DNA from: Neopestalotiopsis rosae
Lineage: Eukaryota; Ascomycota; Sordariomycetes; Amphisphaeriales; Sporocadaceae
NCBI GenBank assembly: GCA_023078685.1
Contig: JALGAS010000013.1
Location: 501,001 to 565,000, forward strand
Reading direction: 5' to 3'
Length of the DNA stretch: 64,000 bases
Both the position numbers and the translations under genes were made by a program. Shown here in pieces: positions 1 through 11,446 of the stretch; position 1 is the first letter of the stretch, and every line of letters begins with the position of its first letter. The notes beneath the pieces were generated by a model. The model saw only the letters and a list, made by a program, of their open reading frames with translations. It was not told the origin of the DNA and ran no database searches.

Positions 1-1205
1 CGTATCAACGACTACCCGGGACACAACGCCAGGCTCGTATCCGGTGTCATCCACCACAGCCGGCACAATGTAGTCCTTCGGGCGCTGGATCTTGAGACCG
101 TGACCGCTTCCGTTCGCAACACCATTGCTCATTGCGTCATCAGGCTCCATGGAAATGCCGTCCAAAGCCAATGCTACTGTGGCTTCTGAGGCATGTCTGA
201 ACTCGAGAAGAGCAAATGTGTGGTCGCGCGAAATCTGGCCAAGAATACAAGGATCGGTGCTCTCTACGACGTTGAGGCCGTTGAGCTGCAGGTTGAAGAA
301 GCCAATGACGCTTTCTTCGGTAGCGCTCGAAGGGATGTTGTAGGCGAGGAGACGCTTCGACTGGCGACTGTTCGAGGGCTTGAGAGCCGCGTTGTTTACC
401 GCACCTCCAGGCTGGTTCATAAAAGCTTGAAGCTTGCTGGGATCCATTGGCTGCTGTCGGGGTGCACCTGGAAGTGGGAACATGCCGGACAACTTGGCCT
501 GTTCAGCTGTGACGTTTTCGTATCCAGGGGGCTTGATGTCCCATTGTGTCATTCGGCGCTTGCGATCCAGAACGGAGATGATATTGGTCAAGTCGGGGGT
601 GGGCTCTCGCTTCTTGGGGGGAGTCGCGCTGCGACCGCGACGGTTCTGCGCGAAAAGATCCTCGTCCCTGTCCCGTCCTCCTCTATCGTGGCCGCGCCTA
701 TCGCCGCCGCCTCGTCTGTCATCGAAAAGATCGCGGTCGCGTCGTGGAGGTCTGCCGCCATCATCTCGGCGGTGGTCTCTTCGACCACCTCGATCCCGCT
801 CGCGGTCTCTGTCGCCTCTCCAATCTCGGTCTCGGCCGCCACCGCCGCCGCCGCCACCACCACCTCCACCATAACGGTCCTCACGTTCGCGGTCTCTGTG
901 GCTGCGACTCGAAGCGTATGAATCTTGCTCGCCGTCGCGGTGCGAGCGTCTTGGTGATCGGGATCGTCGACGGTCTCTTCGATCGCCGCCGCGTTCGCCG
1001 CGATCACCGCGGTCACCGCGATCGCCTCGGTCACCTCGGTCGCGTCTATCGTCTCTAGAGGAGTAGTCGCGGGATGAGCCATGACGGCCATCTGTAGATG
1101 TGGAATTGATGATTAGCTTAGGTTCTGCAAGTACTGTAGCCAAGACAAGCATCTTGAAAGCAAAATGGCAGACATACCTCGTGACGAATACCCGTCGCCG
1201 TTCAT
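1..1205 (-). CDS. U2AF65: Splicing factor U2AF large subunit (5' part; C-terminus cut off by window edge)
   Basis: Exons 1205..1178 and 1091..<1, with an 86-nt intron (GTATGT donor, GCTAATC branch, CTACAG acceptor). Role from family knowledge: binds the polypyrimidine tract at 3' splice sites and recruits U2 snRNP in the nucleus. Seen: an N-terminal Arg/Asp/Gly/Ser-rich segment with repeated RGD-type units and a run of about a dozen glycines (near 835-870). It is followed by the ligand-like stretch MTQWDIKPPGYENVTAEQ and a first RRM beginning KRLLAYNIP. The second RRM and the C-terminal UHM lie outside the window. The start is set by an ATG 28 nt before the intron; the RS-like frame only reads sensibly after this splice. 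It is divergent from OGG1 and shares a 540-bp upstream region. The alternative frame at 588-1091 is an artefact of the repeat. Confidence 0.9.
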
Positions 1206-1745
1206 TGTGATATCGAAGCAATTGAGCTTGGGGCTGTCAAGCTTCTTCGATTTTCAATGGCGCCGTTGATGGGAATGTAAATAGTTGCAAGGCGGCGAGC
1301 TGTATTAAGAATCGCGAAAGCTGCGACTGTGGATCTGCAAGGTGAACAGACGAGGCTGGAAGGCGTCGAAATTTTGGCTGCGCGAGAGTCGCGGAAGCGC
1401 CCAGACCAGAAGAGTTAAGGCAGCTTAGGGAGTGCCTAACCTCACTGTCACTTAGCTGCTGTCCACTAACGGAGCGCGGCAATGCGCTAAGGGACCTCGC
1501 CCGAATGGCCCACTTGCCTCTTTGGGCGTGGAATTCAAGGTGTGCCGTCTTGACTCTTTGCCTCTCAATTTGATAGAGAGAAAAAAGTCTTTGGCCACTC
1601 AATGCTTTACTGAGGCCTTGCATTTACTGTTTATCCTAGTTAACACGCTCCCTAACACTTTCTTTACTGATCTGAGATTGAGGAAGGCTTCAACAGGACG
1701 AAATCTAGTGAATAGAAACCTTCCACTTGCCTTTCACCATCAGAA
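1206..1745. promoter_or_regulatory. Divergent upstream region of U2AF65 and OGG1
   Basis: This 540-bp gap between two genes transcribed away from each other must hold both promoters. I see no RNA gene, repeat or convincing ORF in it, and no single motif strong enough to name. Confidence 0.5.
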
Positions 1746-3077
1746 ATGCCATCACTGCGTGTTTCCGAGTGGCGAAAGTTGCCCCTGAGCCTCACAGAAC
1801 TATGCATCGACACAACATTAAGATGTGGTCAATCATTTAGGTGGAAAAAGACGGATGACGAGTGGTACGTCTAAATGATCTGTTTCTGCTTCAGACAGAA
1901 TGCAAGGACAACCATGAAGCAAGCAGACTAACTTGGATATAGGCACATGGTTTTACATGGACGTTTACTATCTCTAAAGCAAGATGATACCCATTTACAT
2001 TATAAAGCAACATGGCCAAGCAAAATTTCCCCAGCCGCTGAGAAATTATCAGTGCCTGTGAAAGAAGAGTCACCATCACCTCTAGACAGCCTGGCGGATG
2101 ATACAGAGGATCTTATCAGACACTACTTCAGCTTAAAACATGACGCCGGCGCGCTGTATGAGCAGTGGTCTCAAAGTGACGCCAACTTTCGGCGCAAAGC
2201 TCCTCGATTCACGGGGATACGCATTCTGAGCCAGGACGCCTGGGAAGCGCTCATTGGCTTCATCTGCAGCAGCAACAACAACATTTCCCGCATCTCGCAA
2301 ATGGTCCACAAGCTATGTCTTCACTACGGCCCGCCTATTGCCCGGATAGGTGGCAGTGGCGACGACGGAGAGCTGCTCCACGATTTCCCCGATGCCGCGG
2401 CCCTCGCGGGCGCCGGCGTCGAGTCTCACCTCCGCCAGCTCGGCTTCGGCTACCGCGCGCGGTACATTGCCGAGACGGCACGGATCGTGGCGCAGGACAA
2501 GCCGCCCGAGTGGCTCGAGAGCCTGACGAACCCGGAGAACCCGGGCTGGGGCGCGGCGGAGCGGTACGGCAAGAAGGGCTTGCAGCGCGCCACGTACCGC
2601 GAGGCGCACGAGGAGCTGCTGACCCTGTCGGGCGTGGGGCCCAAGGTGGCCGACTGCGTGTGCCTCATGGGCCTGGGCTGGGGCGAGGCCGTGCCCGTCG
2701 ACACGCACGTCTGGCAGATTGCCCAGCGCGACTACAAGCTCGGCGGCAAGGTAAAGTCCAAGACCTTTTCAAAGGCTATGTACGACGCCGTCGGCGACCA
2801 CTTTCGTGGCATCTGGGGCAGCCAGGCCGGCTGGGCGCAGTCGGTCTTGTTCACGGCCAACCTCAAGTCCTTCTCGGATCATCGGTCGGGTGTGAAACCA
2901 GAGGTGGAAAGCGTCAAGATTGAGGTCGAGGAGAAGATTGTACTCGAGGAGACGAAGACAAAGACGAAGCGGAAACGCGCGGTAGTGACCGATACTGTCA
3001 AGCTTGAAGAGGTCTCTGTCAAGATCGAGGATAATGATACCAAGAGAAGGAGGACACGCTCTTCAACGAGGAAATGA
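1746..3077 (+). CDS. OGG1: 8-oxoguanine DNA glycosylase/AP lyase OGG1
   Basis: Exons 1746..1864 and 1943..3077 (78-nt intron, GTACGT...ATAG), 417 aa. It excises 8-oxoguanine opposite cytosine in nuclear and possibly mitochondrial DNA (base-excision repair). Seen: the N-terminal OGG domain with LRCGQSFRWKK. The hairpin-helix-hairpin follows with LSGVGPKVADCVCLMGL, where Lys274 is the Schiff-base lysine, and VPVDTHVW, where Asp293 is the catalytic aspartate. Their 19-residue spacing equals that of human Lys249/Asp268. IRILSQDAWEALIGFICSSNNNISRI is strongly conserved in the family. The tail (about 330-417) is rich in Lys/Arg with clusters KTKRKR and KRRRTR, probably a nuclear localisation signal. 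The start ATG gives the expected short lead into the OGG domain. The gene is convergent with YVC1, with a 255-bp gap. Confidence 0.95.
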
Positions 3078-3332
3078 GAGTTAAATGTACAATCACGAGG
3101 TATTGTAATGATGCTAGAACGCTTGTAGCATGCTATGTTATATATGCTATCGAATGTGTTTCTCAGCTGTAAAGTATGTTCTATCTTCGTATATGTTAAT
3201 TGTCAATTTCGCTTGACGCTTTTGGCCCGCGAGGGCATGATTTTGCTCCAAATAAACAGTTCCAAAATTCCGTGGTATCAGTCTAATAAATTGGTCCTCA
3301 GCCCATCAGCCAACCAAGTTTGTAGTCATCTT

Positions 3333-5847
3333 CTAATCCTCAAGTATTTCCGCGGTATTCAAGTCAGAGGGTGGGCCAAGCGCCGCCTCATCCTCTTCCT
3401 CATCGAGTGACTTCTCGTCCACGTCGCTACCCGCTCCGCAAAACCTGGACAACATCTTCTCGATCCTGCCGACGGAATCTTCTAGGGCCTCAAGCCTATT
3501 GGACACGCCGATATCCTTACCCGCGTCGATATCAGCTAGGATATGGCGTACCTGCTCGGTCAAATCTGAGCCGTACGGGGCGATTGAATCCCGTCGTGCC
3601 GGTGGTCGACCGACGCGATTCTTGTCGCCGTCTTCCGCGGCATCGGATCGGCCACGCTTGATAGCTTCCTGGGCAGTGGTACTGTGCTGCCTCACAAATT
3701 GCCGCCGGATCATGTGTCGCGTCAAGTCGTCGTCAACTGCAATATCCTCAGTGAGTTCCTGGGGAGGCTCTATCTCGAACACTGTCTGAAGATCGCCGTG
3801 AGTAGTGATCCTCCAATCTTCCCAAAACCACGTCTTCTTGCGGGCAGGAGTTGGTTCAGAGGTAGCCGGGTGGAAGAGTCGCCGCTCAGCTGCCGCGATA
3901 AGCAGGAGCACGGGCAGGTTGATGAACCGAACTGATGCAACATGGATCTTATGAAACCATCGTGGACTGACAACGAACTTCATGGGCAGCAAAACGAATA
4001 CCGCAAGGATGTTGAATGGTGGCTGATAGGCGAAAATGGCATCAGCCTTCACACCTTCAAGCGTCTGCACTGCTCGGCGGAACTGGATCTCGGACGTGGC
4101 ATTGGCCACAATCGTGCTAAAGGTGTTACTAAGCATAGAGACGAGGATTGTCAAGAACAGCGTATTGCCCAAGAATGCAAATGTAATCATCAAGATGGGG
4201 CCGAGAAGCCAGTGAAAGTCGTTCTATAATCACGTCAATATTCTGTGTAGTGAACTTCTTCAAACTTGAACTTACGGATTGCGATACTCCAGTGCCGTCT
4301 AGACCGAACCATATCCACAGCATCCATTTGCTGATAGTACTTGGAAGTGTTAGCTCAGACTTCGACGACCTGTTAATTGCACAAAACTTACAGGAAGTCA
4401 TGACGGCCCTCAGCTAGCCATACCATGGACAGCAGGAAACCGCCAAAACACCAGGCAGCTAGCATGGTGAGTAGCGTAAAGTCGGCCATCATGGAACGCA
4501 AGGATAGAAAGACGAGATTGTCGGAAAGCAAGTTGAATGCCAGTCGTGGGACAAGCACTGGTGCTCCAATAGCAAGTACGTCTAGTGCTTGCTGTCCTGG
4601 CCCAATATCGTTGTTGACCCATCCATGTAGCCTCAAAATCAGGTACGCCCAATAAACCATCGCAAACATTACGTCGAGGAATGACCACAAGTTCTGTGTA
4701 TAGACGTTCCTTGAACAGCATGTTAGTCACTAAATGGCAAAGGTGCAGGGGGAAAAGACACTTACCATCCGTGCTCAAGGATTGTAGCAAATTGGTCCAA
4801 GACCCAGCCAAATGCGTAAACCGAGAATGCCATTTCCAAGAAACTGTATTGCTCAGCATCTCGTTCCGCCATGAATGCCAAATAAAGGCAAAGCAGGATG
4901 ATGAACTGCATAATCTCCAGGAGGTTTCTCGTGCGCGGCACGATCAGGCGATATTGGTTCAGCAGCGGCGCTTCACGTGGCTCATATAGTGAAATTGGCT
5001 TTTGTTTGTATCGGTCTGGTATCAGATCCAGGAAAGTTGATGGAGTATAGACGATATGGCCAGTGTAAATGGCATCGATACTGAATCAAGGTCAATGTTA
5101 CTCCAGAGACATTTCGCTGTACAGTACTTACACCTTTTGGCAATGTGTTGAACTAAGAAAGTATTTGCTTTCACTGATGATGGCGACTTCAAGAGCCGGC
5201 AGAGTACGGTGAAAGTCCCATTTTGTGGCAAGCGATTCCTCGTTCCGAACGCCATCAGGGGCATTTTGGAAGGGTGTGAAGCCGGCGACTAGAATATGTG
5301 CCAGCACAAGAAGTCCCTGGTCACCTTCGTTGTCTTCGCCAAAGCGCCTCAGAATACGGGTTGCAACAACCTCACACAGCATGGCTCTTGTGAAGTTGAC
5401 ATTTTGTCTGTTACTCAAATGTGCTTGTTCGTATAAAAACTGGGCACGATTGACAAGCAAACAGTAGACTTTTGTTATTGTTAGCGATGGGCTTTGCTTT
5501 GGCCTTTGCAGTCATCCAAGGGAGACATGGTGGTTTGGGGACCGAGGCTTACCAATTGAAACATCATCAAGCTCATACAGCTTGTCAACAAGGGGACGGA
5601 CGACGGAGATGTTGAGCCGAAGATCTCGTAGCTGCTCGAACGTCAGGTAGTCCTCCACAATGGATATCACGTCCCGTCGTATCCTGTGGATGTTTGTGTA
5701 AACAGGGAGGTGCGCATGGGAATTTGGCATGCAGCTAAAGAAGTCTCCTCCATCCAATGAATGAGCAAAGCGTGCTCGCTCAAGTAGTGGCCGCCGCTCA
5801 GGTTCCTGCACCCGAACGTGCCTCGATCTTGACGACTGATTGCTCAT
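3333..5847 (-). CDS. YVC1: YVC1-type vacuolar TRP cation (calcium) channel
   Basis: Six exons: 5847..5553, 5468..5132, 5080..4766, 4709..4392, 4339..4276 and 4223..3333; 739 aa (yeast Yvc1 is 675). In yeast this family releases vacuolar Ca2+ on hyperosmotic shock and membrane stretch. Seen: a soluble helical N-terminus (1-240), then hydrophobic segments such as MQFIILLCLYLAFMA, LEMAFSVYAFGWVL, LDVMFAMVYWAYLILRL and LLTMLAAWCFGGFLLSMVWL. The pore region SKWMLWIWFGLDGTG is followed by the last helix ILMITFAFLGNTLFLTILV. The acidic cytosolic tail carries a predicted coiled-coil-like stretch (RLEALEDSVGRIEKML) and a run of glutamates. All introns have GTAAGY donors, and the frame stays open only with this splicing. 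The gene is divergent from LCL3. The acceptor of exon 5 could be 9 nt downstream (CAG); the upstream choice keeps the conserved TISKWML. Confidence 0.93.
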
Positions 5848-7064
5848 CTTATCATGCCGACGTGCAAGTGGCGGTAATGATACGCGCTGCCGAGGCCAAT
5901 GCCCAGGTGACGACAACAACAAAGGACGGACGTTGTGATCCTCCTCAAAGGGACACGATGGTTTCGTCGAGCGCCAAACAATCTGCTGCAATTGGTGGTA
6001 TGGTTTCCAAGCCCGGACAAGTAAAAGAATGGACTCGTCGGCTATGAGGGTAAAAGATATGAAGAAAGTTGAGACATGTAAGTTCAAACTATCGTGGTGG
6101 GGTCTTTCATGTTCTGGAGACCACACAGCCAGCCTGAAACGGGTCCGCTAGAACAGAAAGCTGCAAGCTTCCACGAGCTAGAAGAAAAACAATCCGACAA
6201 CAAACACTTTGCCACTGATATGCCGGCAGTGAGTTTGGTGTCGGTGTCAATCATATAATCAATTCTTCAAATGCACTTTTCAGAAATCAGACCAGTCTTC
6301 TTTTTCCTGATCATCTAAGCCAAGAATATAGACTCAAGGGGCAACGAATCCGGTCATTATGCTTGTTGCGTCCTGAAGAGATCTGACGTCAAAACCATGC
6401 CAAGAGATCCTAGCTGCTGCCAGCTTACATATGCATTCCCATTGGGGGAACTGGGCCCAGCGTAGAGGCGCATAATAATGCAGACGTGAACCAGAAATTA
6501 CTTGGATATACTCTATTCCAAAGCACCACATATTTCTAAATTCTGATTCAGAGCCACTGAAATAATCGCTGCAATGCTCATCGACATGATTCGTGTCACG
6601 GAATGCTGCAGCAATTCTCTTTCTCTGGGCAGCACAGTACGTAGATACGTGGCCGAGAGCCGCAGCAGGTGTCTAATCGAGTAGATAAGGCAATGAAGAT
6701 ACATGACACCATTTTGTTTGGCTATTAAATCCCATGCAAGAATCATTTCATCAAAACAGAAAAAGACAAAGAGATCTTTCAGGAATCAATTGTGGGTTAA
6801 AGATGCGTTGTTCGTTACCCTCGTAACAAAGACAGAATTGGTGCCAATTATTGGTTACTGAGCTGCAGGGCCAATGGACCGCCAGCAGCACGCACGCGTT
6901 AGAGGCGTGGGGCTCCGCCAACACTTCAGAGGCTCGGACCCTTGAAGGCCGATTTTCGCCGCGGATATCCTGCCGACCTACCCAACGACGGCCACGTCTC
7001 GCAAACCTCAGTCCGTGTGGGCGACGCTGGTCGCTTTGCTGACAGTCTACAGGCCGTATTCACG
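5848..7064. promoter_or_regulatory. Divergent upstream region of YVC1 and LCL3
   Basis: This 1.2 kb gap lies between two outward-facing genes. It contains CCAAT-like pentamers near 6843-6875. The open frame continuing upstream of the YVC1 ATG to 6126 has no family resemblance and is not taken as coding. No RNA gene or repeat is seen. Confidence 0.45.
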
Positions 7065-7899
7065 ATGCCATGGCCGTTTGGCAGCAGCTCCGGGAAAGAC
7101 GACGATGAAAAGTCTGGCCGCTCCACGATTCCCTGGCAAGACAGCCTAAACAACACCGACTGGCAACACTTTCAAGATCCCCGAAACTGGGTGCCGACCG
7201 TCCTGGTCACCACCACCGTCTTGGTGTCTCTGCAGTTCTACCGATCCTATCTTCGGCGCTTCCCCGGCGCCGCTCATGTGCAGCCGTCGTTCTTTCGGAA
7301 GCGCAGCTTGTTTGGCAAGGTCACAAGTGTTGGCGATGGCGACAACTTTCATCTATTCCATACTCCTGGCGGACGCTTAGCTGGTTGGGGATGGCTGCGG
7401 CGTATCCCAGAGAAGAGGCCAGAATTGAGGGGCAAAACGGTCAGTCCCCAGATCTCTGACTATATACGAAAGACTCGTGCTGATGTTCACACTGCAGATT
7501 CCTGTTCGCCTAGCTGGTATCGATGCCCCAGAGGGCGCGCACTTTGGTAAGCCCGCGCAGCCGTATGCCACCGACGCGCTGGCCTGGCTGTCGGATTACA
7601 TCCTGGGACGACGGGTGCGCGCAAAGATTTACAAGCGAGATCAGTACGACCGCATCGTGGCCACGGTATTCGTCCGCCGCTTCTTCCTGCGCAAGGACGT
7701 TGGTCTGGAGATGCTCAAGAAAGGCCTGGCGACCACGTACGAGGCAAAGTCGGGCGCCGAGTTTGGCGGGCTGGAGGCAAAGTACAAGGCGGCCGAGGCC
7801 AAAGCAAAGGCGAAGAAGCTGGGCATGTGGGGAGGCAAGCCCGAGCATTTTGAAAGCCCTCGCGATTTCAAGACACGCATGAATCAGGCAGACGCGTAG
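7065..7899 (+). CDS. LCL3: LCL3 staphylococcal-nuclease-like endonuclease (membrane-anchored)
   Basis: Exons 7065..7439 and 7498..7899 (58-nt intron), 258 aa, the usual length for fungal LCL3. Known family: SNase-fold (TNase) proteins with a single N-terminal membrane segment, assigned to mitochondria in yeast. Seen: a short polar N-terminus ([10 protein letters not shown]), one hydrophobic segment [18 protein letters not shown], then RRFPGAA and the SNase core. The core has [35 protein letters not shown] (catalytic-type Arg), [14 protein letters not shown] and [18 protein letters not shown]. The splice joins ..RGKT to IPVRLAG exactly where the family motif continues. The in-frame extension upstream of the ATG to 6942 starts at TTG and is ignored. 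Physiological substrate unknown. Confidence 0.93.
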
Positions 7900-10800
7900 G
7901 ATAGGGCTTGATCTTGAGTATCACGTCACGTCACGTCAAAACCTCTAAAGCATAATTGCGTATTCAATGAAAGTCTCGCGCATGATCGCCAGGTTTTGTG
8001 CGCATGGAGATCCGTGTCAAAAAGCCGCGGGCTGGTGAAGAAACACAAACGATCCACGGAATCCGTCAGGTCAACATGTATGATCTCCGTGCGGAGCATT
8101 GAAGCAATGCTACGTTGAGCTGACGTACACAGCGTTATGTTCCAGCCGGCATACTATGCTGTCACGATGATTTCACCTTATTCCTTCTTACCGAAACAAT
8201 GTTTGATTCCTTCCAATCCTCGCCATCCATTATCTTCAATATGGAATGTGAAAAGCGTGGCTGAGCCTATTATTCAAGATCGGGCCCATAGAGATCATCC
8301 GAAAATTTTATCATGATTTCGAAAGTAAACAAAACAACACAACGTGGATTATACGATAGTATGTATGTAGGTCTTGATCTTAATTCTCGCCGTTTGATGC
8401 GTCAAACCTTGTCTGGGGATTCAATGGGTGGTGACACTTGTTTGTGGCTGAGGAATATCAACAACAGCAGGACCCTCTTAAAAAATAATGTCTTGGACTC
8501 TTGGACTGCAGGCGTATCTTGGCGTTTCTGTGCAGCTCAAAGTCATCGCTTGTTAGTCTGTCGGGTTTGTCGGGGTACAGTTGACTGTGCATCCATCCAC
8601 GCTGGTACATGCCGGGAGCTTCCTTGATGATATATGGATTGCAATCTATCTGGACGGCGGCGATTGGCACAGAAAAGCACATGCAGATGACTTATCACCA
8701 GACAGGCGCCAAGATTAGCATGTTTTCCTATGCATGAGACGGCGCTTTCCGAATTTACTAGTATTCTTGGTTCTCCAGCGCCGCGTGTCGAAGAGAGAAA
8801 TGAAGGGTGTTGCATATCAAAGCGTACTACAGTAGGATTGAGGCGCCTTCGTTCGGCGTCAAACGAGCAGACAGCGGCATCGAGGCTAGCTAGGCTGGAG
8901 GTTTCGAGCTTGGCTTTTAAAGTTTTGTTTATATCAGATATACCACGGGCATAATGGACTGCTCCCGTCTGCTGGTCTATAGGAAATCAACGAACCATAT
9001 CGCCTGTGAACCAATTCGTATTTCTACAAACATGTTAACCCTGGAAGATTATGAAAGCATTGTGCATGGAAATGGTAGCAGCAGAGAAAATTGAACCAGT
9101 GGAATCGCACCGCCGGACGTTTGAGATGCAGCACATCCCGGACCATCGAGAGGTCCCCTGTCGGCCTGTCTAGCATCTGATCCAGTTACAAGACGAAGCA
9201 CCCCTCACTCAAGTCACCTCGCCAGAGTCCAGACGCCCCCTTTCGGTATGGATCCCACGACGCAGGGGAACACCAGAGAAGAAGGCCTTCCTCAATGAAT
9301 TGACCTCGCTCTGCACACTGCTGTGTCGGATCCTTTGGTTCTTCGACACTGCAAAACTCGCTGCTTCGTTGCGAATCGCTGCTCGGCAGTGGAGAGAGTA
9401 GACGCACACATTCTTTTTTACACGTAGTCTTCGTCGTTCGTTACAAACACCAACAAAAACCTCACAAAAGGGAAGCGTGTAACTGGGGATCCCTCACTCA
9501 CTCCCTTACAACAGTTCCCATCCCTGATCAAAGGCTGCCATTCGCTTGTTGAATCCATCCAGTCATTCCTTTTTACTTGTTCCTCCTAGATTTTCTTCTC
9601 TCATTTTTTCGCGGGTCGTTTTGACGGCCAACCTGAAAATAAAAAACTTTCCTTTTTTCTTCAGACGCCCCCTGATTGATAAGAGGCAGCACACCACCAA
9701 ATATCTCTGACATTAAGCACGTCGTGAGAAACCCGGAATTGCTCCCTGGTGGTTTCGTCGACTGTTCGGCACGCCTTCTTCAAGGGTTTCCATCCTTGGG
9801 ATCTACAACACGCGCGTTTCCGAACCAGACGAGACCTCTCTCTATCTTAGTCACACGAGGGAGATTTGTGTGCAGTAAGCCCTGCGTCACGCATCTGGTG
9901 CACCCATCCCGGCTGCCGATTTCCCTCTCTCTCTCACCACGACAGCCCAAACAGCGCAAGGCCCGAAAGAGGCTTGTTCCGCCGGACTCTGCAGCACAAC
10001 ATTGCACACATCGGAACCAGACGTCGCACATAGCGCCGGCCCTCTATTAGAGTTGGAGACTACTGCAATTTGCTCGGTGAGTGCGACTCTTATTTCGTGC
10101 CCTTCTTTTTTTTTTCCCTCTACCCCCTCGTCGCATAAAGAAAAGTCGCGCCGTTGGCGGGCCAGCATCTAGGATATGGTCGTGTCATAGATCCCCGTCT
10201 CCAACGACGAGATTCGCCTTCAGTGGTCACAGCAAACAAGGACAAACCAAGTGGTCGATGCCCACTAAAGCCAGGCGAACAAATCATTCTTCCAGCATCT
10301 TTTTCTTGATTTTTTTCCTACTGCGACAGAGCGGGCGGACAAATTGGGGGTCACGAACAGATGGCGCCTGTCATCTCATAATCTTAATTACGTATGTCGC
10401 GGACGGTCGCTAATTTGCCGAACCGAGTTTAGCGACCCATTCGACGGATTGCAAGGCAATCAAACTTCACCAACGAAACCAGCAGACAAGACGACAGCGG
10501 GAGACAAAAAAAGCCAAGCTCGGAAACAGCCCGTGTTCCCGTTCTGACCTGCCACTCGGTTTATTCTCTTCTTTCGTGATTGTCACATTCATCATCATCA
10601 AAAAGAATTCCCCATCCCCTCGATCACAGGTAATTAATTGCAGGCACGTTCTCGCTGCATACGCACATCAGACGAGTTGCTAGTGGAACGGGTCAACAAG
10701 CCTGCAAGGTCTAGCAGGCGATCACGTACCAACGAGGCACTGCCCAGCTCATTTATTTTACGGGGCTCCACTCCAAATTCAGGTACCAATTGCAGTTACT

Positions 10801-11446
10801 CCACCGTGAACACCTACCACCGCTGCGCAACCCCCCCGGAAGCAATTGAGCCCAGGCCCAGACACACGGGCCTCACTTTCGCTCTCTCTCAGCCAGCCAA
10901 ACCAGCCAGCCAATCCGTTCAGTACCTTACTCTTCCGTCCATCCAATCCCCTGCCCTGCAGCCTGTGTTCTCGTCCGTCTACAGTACCTACGTCTGGTGC
11001 GATCATCCATCTCCTCCCGACGACCTCGAAACATCATCACCATCATCACTACTCGCAAAAAAAGTGCGACAACACTTGTGGGTTAATTCCCTTTTGACGG
11101 AGCGAACTTTCAACAACTTTCCGAAAAGGGAAGTCACGGTCTGCATACAGCACCTTAATCGCCAATAGACTTTCCGGCTCGCGAATTCTAAATCGACACG
11201 ACTCGACGCCACCAGCTTCTTGATCCAATTGTGTCACACGTGCGATCCGTCCCTCAATTGGCCATTCACGTCACCAAGAAGTCCCCGATTTATTCGGCGG
11301 CCCCCGTATATTTTCTCTCGTCGCGTCCAGGCATGACTCTCGACTCTCGGTAGCTTCAGGTTTCATCGGGCATCCACCTTATCGCCGTTCTTCCGGCTGC
11401 GGGCGTTGTCGACATCACATCGTTGCCGCCCTCACAGCGAGCAACG
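7900..11446. other. 3.5 kb non-coding region upstream of RAX2
   Basis: No supported gene. 7921-7938 holds three tandem TCACG units. From about 9400 to 11440 the + strand is strongly C/T-rich with CA and CT runs, the composition of fungal promoters and long 5' leaders. Candidate leader introns exist: a GTGAGT donor at 10077 and acceptors at 10629 or 10643. Short open frames here have no codon bias or family resemblance. A long spliced 5' UTR of RAX2 is the best explanation but is inferred. Confidence 0.4.

Noticed and set aside
588..1091. Minus-strand 167-codon frame rich in Ala/Thr/Glu
   Set aside because: It is the shifted frame of the Arg/Asp/Gly repeat in U2AF65; the true frame follows from the exon 1 splice.
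2313..2923. Long open frames on both strands over OGG1
   Set aside because: Shadows caused by high GC at third positions of OGG1.
5848..6126. N-terminal extension of YVC1
   Set aside because: Open in frame but without family resemblance; the ATG at 5847 gives a normal start.
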